A DNA stretch of 64,000 nt, taken from contig NZ_CP070351.1 in the NCBI RefSeq assembly GCF_016919385.1, positions 1,302,001 through 1,366,000 on the forward strand. Direction: 5' to 3'. The notes under the pieces were generated by a model. The model had not been told where the DNA came from, ran no database searches, and was given only the letters and a program-made list of their open reading frames with translations. The translations under genes were made by a program, and so were the position numbers. Shown in pieces: positions 57,236 to 64,000 of this stretch (the first letter of the stretch is position 1; each line of letters starts with the position of its first letter). The stretch comes from Gordonia sp. PDNC005 (GTDB lineage: Bacteria > Actinomycetota > Actinomycetes > Mycobacteriales > Mycobacteriaceae).

Positions 57236-58789
57236 GTGAAATCGCGGGGCGCTCTCCTCATCGGCGGTACGAGCAGTGACGCCGGTAAGAGCCTCATCGT
57301 CGCGGGCCTGTGCCGTGCACTAGCGCGGGACGGCGTGCGAGTGGCGCCGTTCAAGGCGCAGAACATGTCGAACAACTCCGCAGTGACGCTGGACGGCGGA
57401 GAGATCGGTCGCGCGCAGGCGTTTCAGGCTGCGGCGTGTGGGCTCCAACCGGACACCCGCTTCAATCCCGTCCTGCTCAAACCCGGAAGTGATCGGCGCT
57501 CGCACGTCATCGTGCGCGGTCGGCCGTACGGCGACGTCGGCGCTGCCGACTATCACGTTCGCCGCAGCGAGTTGGCGCACGTGGTCGCCGACGAACTCGC
57601 GTCTTTGCGTCGCGACTTCGACGCCGTGATCTGCGAGGGCGCCGGGTCGATCGCGGAGGTGAATCTCCGTGCGACGGACATCGCGAACATGGGTTTGGCG
57701 AGGGCCGCCGACCTGCCCGTACTGCTCGTCACCGACATCGACCGCGGTGGTTCGCTCGCGCACCTGTTCGGGACGCTCGCGCTCCTCGAACCCGACGACC
57801 AAGCACTCGTTGCAGGTTTTGTCATCAACAAGTTCCGCGGCGACCCGTCACTGCTCGACCCGGGCCTCGTCACCCTTCTCGAACGGACGGGCCGACCGAC
57901 ACTCGGCGTTCTGCCGTTCGCCGACGGCCTGTGGATCGACGCCGAGGACTCACTCTCCTCACCCGTGGGTCGGCGGGTCGGTGGGCCGGTCGCGCACAGC
58001 GGGGGTCAACGTCTCACGGTCGCCGCGATCCGACTGCCGCGGACCTCCAACACCACCGACGTGGAGGCACTTGCGTGCGAACCGGACGTCGACGTGACCT
58101 GGGTGGACGATCCAGCCGCAGTCCGTGCAGCCGATCTCGTCGTCCTTCCGGGCAGCCGGGCCACGGTGTCCGATCTCGGCTGGTTGCGGTCGACAGGCCT
58201 CGCCGACGCGGTGGTGGAGCGAGCGCGCGCCGGCCGTCCGGTGCTCGGTGTGTGCGGTGGATTCCAGATGCTCGCGCGGCGGATCACCGATCGGGTGGAG
58301 TCGACTGCGGGAACGGTGGACGGCCTCGGTCTGTTCGACGTCGACATCGAGTTCCGATCGGACAAGACCCTCCGAACGTTCTCCGGCCACGACGGTGTGG
58401 GGGCTCGTGTCGACGGGTACGAGATCCATCACGGAGTCGTGGCCCGAAGTGCGGAGGAGACGTGGCTGGTGGACTTCGAGACCGGCCCTGAAGGCGCTCG
58501 CCGCGGGCCAGTCGTCGGCACCCACTGTCACGGCCTGCTCGACGGCGACGACATGCGTCGATCGTTTCTGCGTGCAGTCGCCGTCCAGGCCGGACGTCCT
58601 GCGTTCACGCCTGCAGCGGGACTGTCCGTAAGGAAGGTCCGCGAGGACCAGTTGGACACCATTGCCGATCTGGTCACAGAACACCTCGACATGAGAGCTG
58701 TGCACAGATTGCTCGAGGCGGGCACCGGGCCGCTGCCGTCCGTCCTATCCTGGCTGAGTGGAAACCGAGCACCTGAAAGTCGAGCATGA
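57236..58789 (+). CDS. cobQ: Cobyric acid synthase CobQ
   Basis: A 517-residue enzyme that amidates four side chains of adenosylcobyrinate a,c-diamide. The ATP domain has [11 protein letters not shown] and [13 protein letters not shown], and the glutamine amidotransferase domain has the nucleophile Cys340 in [11 protein letters not shown] and a later His in [14 protein letters not shown] at 57236 (with GGAG 5 bases upstream) was preferred over an earlier start at 57182. No other cobalamin gene is in the window. Confidence 0.93.
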   Translation: MKSRGALLIGGTSSDAGKSLIVAGLCRALARDGVRVAPFKAQNMSNNSAVTLDGGEIGRAQAFQAAACGLQPDTRFNPVLLKPGSDRRSHVIVRGRPYGDVGAADYHVRRSELAHVVADELASLRRDFDAVICEGAGSIAEVNLRATDIANMGLARAADLPVLLVTDIDRGGSLAHLFGTLALLEPDDQALVAGFVINKFRGDPSLLDPGLVTLLERTGRPTLGVLPFADGLWIDAEDSLSSPVGRRVGGPVAHSGGQRLTVAAIRLPRTSNTTDVEALACEPDVDVTWVDDPAAVRAADLVVLPGSRATVSDLGWLRSTGLADAVVERARAGRPVLGVCGGFQMLARRITDRVESTAGTVDGLGLFDVDIEFRSDKTLRTFSGHDGVGARVDGYEIHHGVVARSAEETWLVDFETGPEGARRGPVVGTHCHGLLDGDDMRRSFLRAVAVQAGRPAFTPAAGLSVRKVREDQLDTIADLVTEHLDMRAVHRLLEAGTGPLPSVLSWLSGNRAPESRA

Positions 58790-59585
58790 CGGTCTGACCT
58801 TCGATGTGAAGCTCAGCGGACCGGCCCGCGGGCCATGGGTTGTGCTGCTGCACGGCTTTCCCGTCGACTCACGCTGCTGGGACGACGTGATCCCTCGACT
58901 GCACGAAGCGGGCCTGCGCACCGTCACGTTCGACCAGCGCGGATACAGCCCCGGTGCGAGGCCGGAGAACGTCGAGGACTACCGACTGGAGAAACTGGTC
59001 GGCGACGTCCTCGGAGTTCTCGGTCACCTGAACATCGCCTACTCGATGATCGTCGGACACGATTGGGGCGGCATCGTGGCCTGGCATCTCGCCGCGAAAC
59101 ACCCGGAACGCTTCACCGGTCTCGTCGCAGTCAGCACCGGCCATCCGTCTGCCATGAAAGAGGCCCTGGAGGCGGGGGCCGACCAGCGGGAACGTTCGTC
59201 CTACATCTCGACGTTCGTCAAGCCCAAGGCGGAGCAACTGCTCACCGAAGACAACGGTGAGCGTCTGACCCGTCACGGTGTGACACCCGACGAAGTCGCG
59301 CCGCTGCTGGAACCGGGCGCTCTCACCGGCCCGCTGAACTGGTATCGCGCCAACTTCACTGGTGACATCGCCGCCACCCTCGCATGCCCGCCGGTCGAGA
59401 TCCCGACAACCATGGTGTGGAGCGACGGTGACACCGCACTGGGCCGCGAACAGGCCGAGTTCAGCGGTCGCCACGTGTACGGCGACTACCGGTTCTCCGT
59501 CATCGAAGGCATCGACCATTGGGTGCCGCAGAAGGCGGCGAAGGCCGTCGCGAGCGAGATCTCGCTGCGGTCAGCGCTGTATTGA
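58758..59585 (+). CDS. Alpha/beta hydrolase (epoxide-hydrolase-like)
   Basis: A 275-residue hydrolase with oxyanion motif [10 protein letters not shown] (about 34-43), nucleophile Asp102 in VGHDWGG, and a C-terminal catalytic His in [10 protein letters not shown]. An aspartate nucleophile points to epoxide hydrolase or haloalkane dehalogenase relatives rather than an esterase. Starts 32 bp inside the cobQ 3' end (GTG 58758). Ends overlapping the convergent gene by 15 bp. Substrate unknown. Confidence 0.87.
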   Translation: METEHLKVEHDGLTFDVKLSGPARGPWVVLLHGFPVDSRCWDDVIPRLHEAGLRTVTFDQRGYSPGARPENVEDYRLEKLVGDVLGVLGHLNIAYSMIVGHDWGGIVAWHLAAKHPERFTGLVAVSTGHPSAMKEALEAGADQRERSSYISTFVKPKAEQLLTEDNGERLTRHGVTPDEVAPLLEPGALTGPLNWYRANFTGDIAATLACPPVEIPTTMVWSDGDTALGREQAEFSGRHVYGDYRFSVIEGIDHWVPQKAAKAVASEISLRSALY

Positions 59586-59873
59586 CTCGAGGCGCGCGAC
59601 GAGCTCGGTGACCTGGGCTCGGCCCTGCTCGTCGACGGTCAGCGCCATGAACGACGACATCGCGAGCAGCACGTCGAACTGGCGCGGGTTCTTGGGCTTG
59701 CCGAACAGTGAGGTTTTCTCCTTGATCGACACCTCGCGGAACGTGGAGACCGGGTTGCGAGCCGTCTCCTCCTTGCCGTGATGCTTGAATTTCGCCACGG
59801 TGACGCCGTCGAACACCAACGACTCTCCGTTCGCGCCGAGAACTTCGAATCCGGCTTGGGAGGGGTTCGTCAT
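59571..59873 (-). CDS. Small protein, PH-like (DUF4429-type?)
   Basis: A 100-residue soluble protein (start MTNPSQAGFEVLGANGESL). Beta-rich N-terminus with VFDGVTVAKFKHHGKE and a C-terminal helix (FMALTVDEQGRAQVTELVAR) suggest a small PH-like fold, of the DUF4429 type. ATG at 59873 was chosen because the upstream part is Arg-rich shadow. It ends overlapping the hydrolase by 15 bp. Function unknown. Confidence 0.6.
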   Translation of the reverse strand: MTNPSQAGFEVLGANGESLVFDGVTVAKFKHHGKEETARNPVSTFREVSIKEKTSLFGKPKNPRQFDVLLAMSSFMALTVDEQGRAQVTELVARLESIQR

Positions 59874-59905
59874 CGAAGCAGCATAACCAGCAGAAGGGCC
59901 GAGGT

Positions 59906-60559
59906 TCAGCGCAAGCAGGTGAATCCGGTCGGCATCTCGCCGCGTCCGAGGACGCCGCGGAGGAGCGTGTAGACGTCGTAGTCGCGCGTCAGCGACGCGG
60001 CGAGCGCCGCCGCCCGGCGGGCGCACCCGGGCAACTGGACCGGCGGTTCGATCCCGGCTGCGTCGACGATGTCGAGCGTGTGAACACTCAATTCGAAGGC
60101 TCGGGTGGCGAGGTAGTCGGACACGGAGATCGCGCCGACCGGGGTGAGCAGCACATCGTCATCGGCGAGGGTGTCGACCAGCGCCACCCCGCGCGCGGCG
60201 AGATCGTGGGCGTGATCGAACGGTTCGTCGCCGAGTCCGACACCGGCCCGCACGCCCGCCTCGGTGACCAGGGCCTGGTCGGTCACCCGGTCGAGGGCGG
60301 TGTGAAAGTACGCCGCGGCGCCGTCGAGAAGGTCACCGAGGCCCTCGCCGGCATCAACTCGATCGCGTGCCGCCGCGAAGTAGACCTCGATTGTGGTGAA
60401 ACCGGATCGACAGGTGTGGCCCACCAGCGAACGCATGGTCCACTCGCCGAGCGCGGGACGATCCAGCGTCGATGCGGGCACTCGATCGATGACGTCGACG
60501 AACGCGGCGGACGAATCGGCATACCACTCCCGCACCGACACCGGATCGTGGAGGCTCAC
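59906..60559 (-). CDS. MDMPI-type mycothiol-dependent maleylpyruvate isomerase-like protein
   Basis: A 217-residue DinB/MDMPI-superfamily protein. Metal-binding histidines are likely in [12 protein letters not shown] (near residue 48) and the later [10 protein letters not shown] and SVHTLDI. Families of this kind use mycothiol or act in mycothiol-dependent detoxification. ATG overlaps the mtr stop by 4 bp, so it is co-transcribed with mycothione reductase. Exact reaction unknown. Confidence 0.82.
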   Translation of the reverse strand: MSLHDPVSVREWYADSSAAFVDVIDRVPASTLDRPALGEWTMRSLVGHTCRSGFTTIEVYFAAARDRVDAGEGLGDLLDGAAAYFHTALDRVTDQALVTEAGVRAGVGLGDEPFDHAHDLAARGVALVDTLADDDVLLTPVGAISVSDYLATRAFELSVHTLDIVDAAGIEPPVQLPGCARRAAALAASLTRDYDVYTLLRGVLGRGEMPTGFTCLR

Positions 60560-61950
60560 AACTCCAACCCCAGCAGCGCGTTCTCGAGAACTTCTGGAAG
60601 CGCGGGGTGGATCCAGTATTGGCCGCGTGCCATCTCGTGTGCAGTCAGGCCGAAGCTCATCGCCTGAATGACGGGCTGGATGATCGACGACGCCTGAGCG
60701 CCGAGCAGATGGGCGCCGAGCAGCCTGCCGGTACCGCGTTCTGCGATCACCTTGCAGATCCCGACGGTGTCCTCCATCGCCCAGCCGTACGCGACGTCGC
60801 CGTAGTTCTGGACCTTCACTGTGATGTCGAGGCCACGTTCACGCGCCTGCTCCTCAGTGAGCCCGACACTCGCGATCTGCGGGTGCGTGAACACTGCGGC
60901 GGGGACGAACCGGTGGTCGAAGGAGGCGAGCTCTGCAGACTCCCAGCCGAGCAGGATGTTGGCCTGCACCACTCGCTGCTCGTGGTTCGCGACGTGCTTG
61001 AGCTGGTACGGCGAGCTCACGTCGCCGAGCGCCCACACACCGCGGGCCGGTGTGCGGCCGCGGGAGTCGACCGGGACCCTGCCGTCGTCGGTGAGGTCCA
61101 CGCCGATCGTGTCCAGCGACAGCAGATCGCCGTTCGGAATGCGGCCGGTGGCGACGAGCAGCGCGTCGGCGTCGAGCGTGTCGCCCGAGCCGAACGTCAG
61201 TCGAATCCCGCCACCGTCGAGCGTCGTCGCGCCGCTGACCTGGGTGTTCAAGTGGACGTCCCACTGCTCGGCGGTGACCTCGGTGAATCGTGCGCTGATG
61301 TCGTCGTCCATGGGACGCAGCAGTCGGGGACCCCGGGCGATCACCGACACGTCGACACCGAGGCCGGAGAACACGTGGGCGAACTCGGAGGCGATGTAGC
61401 CGCTGCCCACGATGGCCAACCGCTGGGGCAGTTCCGGCAGCCTCATCACGTCGTTGTTCGTGTAGTAGCGAACGCCGGAGTCGACGATCGCGTCCGGGAC
61501 CGCCGACCGGGCACCAGCTGCGATGACCACCTGGGAAGCGAGCACCACGTCACCGGCGGTTGTCACGAGGCGGTATCGGTCGTCGTCGACGCCGTCGAAG
61601 CGGACGTGGCTCTCATAGACGGTGATGTTGGGGCAGCGGTCCACGCGGTACTCGCGACCGCCCGCGGTGATCGGGTCGATGCGGCCGAAGACACGATCGA
61701 CGATCGACGGCCAGTCCACGCTGTCGACAGTCGCGTGAACGCCGTACCGGCCCGCGGTTCGAGCCGCCTCCGCCACGTCCGCGGCGTACACGAACATCTT
61801 CGTCGGGATGCACCCCACGTTGAGGCACGTTCCGCCGAACAGGTTCTCTTCGAAGATCGCGATCGACATGTCGTCGAACCGCTCGTCGGGGATCGAGTTG
61901 CCGCTGCCGGTGCCGATGACCGCGAGGTCGACGATCTGGGGGGTGCTCAT
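60556..61950 (-). CDS. mtr: Mycothione reductase
   Basis: A 464-residue FAD disulfide reductase that keeps mycothiol reduced. FAD site [10 protein letters not shown] (11-20), redox pair Cys42/Cys47 in [20 protein letters not shown] loop [12 protein letters not shown], and C-terminal active-site His in [15 protein letters not shown]. Mycothiol is specific to actinomycetes. Overlaps the hydrolase gene (61947) and the MDMPI gene by 4 bp each. Same neighbourhood as Rv2855. Confidence 0.95.
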   Translation of the reverse strand: MSTPQIVDLAVIGTGSGNSIPDERFDDMSIAIFEENLFGGTCLNVGCIPTKMFVYAADVAEAARTAGRYGVHATVDSVDWPSIVDRVFGRIDPITAGGREYRVDRCPNITVYESHVRFDGVDDDRYRLVTTAGDVVLASQVVIAAGARSAVPDAIVDSGVRYYTNNDVMRLPELPQRLAIVGSGYIASEFAHVFSGLGVDVSVIARGPRLLRPMDDDISARFTEVTAEQWDVHLNTQVSGATTLDGGGIRLTFGSGDTLDADALLVATGRIPNGDLLSLDTIGVDLTDDGRVPVDSRGRTPARGVWALGDVSSPYQLKHVANHEQRVVQANILLGWESAELASFDHRFVPAAVFTHPQIASVGLTEEQARERGLDITVKVQNYGDVAYGWAMEDTVGICKVIAERGTGRLLGAHLLGAQASSIIQPVIQAMSFGLTAHEMARGQYWIHPALPEVLENALLGLEL

Positions 61951-62954
61951 TTGTCGAACTCGCTCTCCATCCAGGCGTCGACCTCGGCGTACGCCCTTCT
62001 GCGCACACTCTCGATCGACAAGAACACGTCATGCCGTGCGTCGGTGACGGCGACGGCGAGAACTCGGCCGCCGATGCATCCGGACCACTGCGCGATCTGC
62101 TTCACGTCCAGTACACAGTCCGCTGTGTCGACCGACGCGTCGTACTTCCCGCGGAACGACGACTTGTCGGACCTCAGGACCAGCGCTGGGACTCCGACGT
62201 CGAGGCCCGCATGCACCTGTCGATGCCCGGCGCGCACTGCAGACAACCAACCGAACGTCACCGGGAATCCGGCGAGTGGCTTGCGGACGAGATCGTACGT
62301 CCATTCGCCGTGGACATCGGTGTGCAGGCTGTCGCCGTACGCCGACGACAGTTCGCGTGGGAGCGACTGCATGCCCCGGACCGACCCGACCGCAGAGATC
62401 AGTCTGGACGCAGGCGCCGACCGCAAGACGGCCTCGCCTTGCAGATCGAGCCAGGGGCTGTTGAGGAGCAGGCCCACCACGTGCCCGTGCCGTTCCGGAT
62501 TTGCGGTCCTGAGTCTGTCCAGCCACAGCGGCGTCACCAGGCCACCAGTCGAGTGACCCGAGACGATCACCTGCGGTGTCCCACCCGCCGCACTCACCTC
62601 GTCGGTGATGATGTCCAGTGCGGCGTTCAACTCTTCGTCGTAGAAGGCGAGATCGCTCGTGTAGTGCGGTTGATGGTGAGCCTTCAGCGACCGACCGCAT
62701 TTGCGGAGGTCTAGTGCGTAGAAGGCGTATCCCCTCTGGTGAAAGAAGTCGGCGAGCTCCGTCTGGAAGAAGTAGTCGGTGAAGCCGTGCACATACAGCA
62801 CCGCACCGCGCGGCGTGATGCCGTCGGTCGGGCGGCGAACGAGGCTCGCGAAGATCGGATCCTCGCCGTCGGGATCCGTTGCGAGCGGGATGGTTCGGAC
62901 TTCATAGCCGTCGAGAAACTCGTCAGGGCGCCAGTCTGTGGTCACGCCGACCAC
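61947..62954 (-). CDS. Alpha/beta hydrolase (Ser-type, monoacylglycerol-lipase-like)
   Basis: A 335-residue hydrolase with oxyanion HGFTDYFFQ (about 55-63), nucleophile Ser in [10 protein letters not shown] (about 131-140) and catalytic His in [11 protein letters not shown] near the C-terminus. Resembles serine lysophospholipase/monoacylglycerol lipases. First gene of the hydrolase-mtr-MDMPI operon; a GTG at 62942 is an alternative start. Homologue of Rv2854 by position. Confidence 0.87.
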   Translation of the reverse strand: MVGVTTDWRPDEFLDGYEVRTIPLATDPDGEDPIFASLVRRPTDGITPRGAVLYVHGFTDYFFQTELADFFHQRGYAFYALDLRKCGRSLKAHHQPHYTSDLAFYDEELNAALDIITDEVSAAGGTPQVIVSGHSTGGLVTPLWLDRLRTANPERHGHVVGLLLNSPWLDLQGEAVLRSAPASRLISAVGSVRGMQSLPRELSSAYGDSLHTDVHGEWTYDLVRKPLAGFPVTFGWLSAVRAGHRQVHAGLDVGVPALVLRSDKSSFRGKYDASVDTADCVLDVKQIAQWSGCIGGRVLAVAVTDARHDVFLSIESVRRRAYAEVDAWMESEFDK

Positions 62955-63106
62955 TCTAGTGCCGCTTCATCCGCGTGTCGGACGCGACACATTTGGAAGC
63001 ACCGGTGCTACCTGTCAACGTTCGATGGTGAACAATGAATCTCCTAGAGCGGCCCCTGGAGTGGGGTCGGCAAGGATTCACCCCGACCTCGGAGGAGAGC
63101 AGCATC

Positions 63107-64000
63107 GTGTCGCAGAAGGTCATCAAGACGGACGTGGCGTTGATCGGCGCAGGCATCATGAGTGCGACACTCGGCGCGCTCATTCGTCAGCTGGAGCCGA
63201 GCTGGTCGATCAGTCTGTTCGAACGTCTCGACGCGGCAGCGGCCGAGAGCTCGGATCCGTGGAACAACGCAGGCACCGGACACTCTGCGCTGTGCGAGCT
63301 GAACTACACGCCTGCGGGAGCCGACGGCGAGATCGACATCACCAAGGCGCTGACGATCAATGAGCAGTTCCAGGTGTCGCGTCAGTTCTGGGCTCACGGC
63401 GTCGACAACGGCGTGCTCGGAGCCCCGGACGAGTTCATCAACCCGATCCCGCACGTCGCGTACTGCCACGGCGCCGACGGTGTCGAGTTCCTCCGCAAGC
63501 GCCACGCGGCGCTGTCGAGCCAGACCCTGTTCGAGGGCATGGAGTTCATCGACGACGCCGACACCTTCGCCGAGCGTCTCCCGCTGATGGGTGCGGGTCG
63601 TGACTACTCCGACCCCGTCGGTCTGAACTGGTACACCGAGGGCACAGACGTCGACTTCGGTGCGCTCACGCAGCAGCTGCTGAACTACGTCGGCCGCGAC
63701 GCCGACCTCTACTTCGGCCACGAGGTCCGCAACCTGAGCAAGCAGTCGGACGGCAGCTGGGTGATCAAGCTGCGCAACACCCGCAGCGGCGAGAAGCTCC
63801 GCGTCGAGGCGCGTTTTGTGTTCGTCGGAGCAGGCGGCGGCGCCCTCGGCCTGCTGCAGAAGTCGGGGATCAAAGAAGCAAAGGGCTTCGGCGGCTTCCC
63901 GGTCAGCGGTGAGTTCTTCCGCTGCACCAACCCCGACGTCATCGCCGAACACTCGGCCAAGGTCTACGGCCAGGCCGCTGTCGGCGCGCCTCCGATGTCG
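63107..64000 (+). CDS. mqo: Malate:quinone oxidoreductase Mqo (3' end cut by window edge)
   Basis: About 298 of roughly 490-500 residues are visible; the gene runs past the end. Mqo oxidises malate and reduces quinone at the membrane, feeding the TCA cycle. The FAD motif [18 protein letters not shown] is at the start, then [20 protein letters not shown] and [17 protein letters not shown] at 63107 with GGAGGAG at 63091-63097. Hairpins GTGTCG/CGACAC (62975-62990) and GGTCGG/CCGACC (63065-63088) lie upstream. Follows mtr as Rv2852c does. Confidence 0.95.
   Translation, partial: MSQKVIKTDVALIGAGIMSATLGALIRQLEPSWSISLFERLDAAAAESSDPWNNAGTGHSALCELNYTPAGADGEIDITKALTINEQFQVSRQFWAHGVDNGVLGAPDEFINPIPHVAYCHGADGVEFLRKRHAALSSQTLFEGMEFIDDADTFAERLPLMGAGRDYSDPVGLNWYTEGTDVDFGALTQQLLNYVGRDADLYFGHEVRNLSKQSDGSWVIKLRNTRSGEKLRVEARFVFVGAGGGALGLLQKSGIKEAKGFGGFPVSGEFFRCTNPDVIAEHSAKVYGQAAVGAPPMS

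Noticed and set aside
60607..62556. Long 649-codon frame antisense to mycothione reductase and hydrolase
   Set aside because: A GC-rich shadow of two well-supported genes; composition is Arg/Val/His-biased and no domain is visible.

Overview
The window is about 64 kb of GC-rich chromosome from a mycolic-acid-type actinomycete (order Mycobacteriales). Gordonia or a close relative such as Williamsia is my best guess, but the genus is an inference. The evidence is the GC content, many GTG starts and 4-bp ATGA/GTGA overlaps, mycothiol metabolism (mycothione reductase and a mycothiol-type MDMPI protein), a SepIVA-like division protein, DtxR/IdeR-, GlnR- and GlxR/CRP-like sites, and a gene order that closely follows the Mycobacterium tuberculosis stretch from coaD to mqo (Rv2965c to Rv2852c, recalled from memory).

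Layout. 1-2151 (minus): ectoine genes ectA, ectB and ectC, with ectC cut by the window edge. 2270-3145 (minus): a sirtuin. 3173-7304 (plus): rsmD, coaD, a SepIVA-like protein, a DUF177 protein, rnc and mutM. 7355-9475: a divergent MFS exporter / TetR pair. 9749-15469 (plus): OsmC protein, acylphosphatase, smc, ftsY. 15624-19391: a TetR, acyl-CoA dehydrogenase and acyl-CoA ligase module. 19521-23625: amt, glnK, glnD nitrogen operon. 23797-27133: ffh, an amidohydrolase and a convergent membrane protein. 27380-33000: rpsP, khpA, rimM, trmD, a proline-rich unknown, rplS, lepB, rnhB and a DUF2469 gene. 33089-36140: yraN, comM-like, dprA. 36156-37400 (minus): a lipoprotein and an unknown acidic protein. 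37503-39710: siderophore-interacting protein, xerC and a convergent M23 peptidase. 39998-44074: rpsB, tsf, pyrH, frr, cdsA. 44089-50497: LapA-like protein, rlmN, a DUF2631 protein, dxr, rip1-like protease, ispG and a GNAT protein. 50520-53354: penicillin-binding lipoprotein and a PQYG-repeat membrane protein. 53408-56191 (minus): haem/iron ABC transporter. 56303-59585: map, cobQ, alpha/beta hydrolase. 59571-62954 (minus): small unknown, MDMPI protein, mycothione reductase, hydrolase. 63107-end: mqo, cut by the window edge.

Most of the window is core housekeeping: SRP targeting (ftsY, ffh, lepB), translation (rpsP, rplS, rpsB, tsf, frr, rimM, trmD, rlmN, rsmD), isoprenoid synthesis (dxr, ispG), and envelope and chromosome maintenance. 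Accessory modules set into it are ectoine synthesis, the MFS/TetR pair, the fatty-acyl module, the haem transporter and cobQ. I see no tRNA, rRNA, CRISPR, insertion sequence, prophage or obvious undescribed defence system. The most interesting signals are regulatory: three DtxR/IdeR-like iron boxes (one on an MFS promoter), twin operators in front of a TetR/acyl-CoA module, paired GlnR boxes in front of amt, a CRP/GlxR-like site near ectA, a 70-bp nested palindrome between glnD and ffh, paired CAACGTTG palindromes in front of cobQ, and three copies of one promoter 12-mer. Two protein-level oddities are a proline-rich unknown between trmD and rplS and a PQYG-repeat, prion-like membrane protein.
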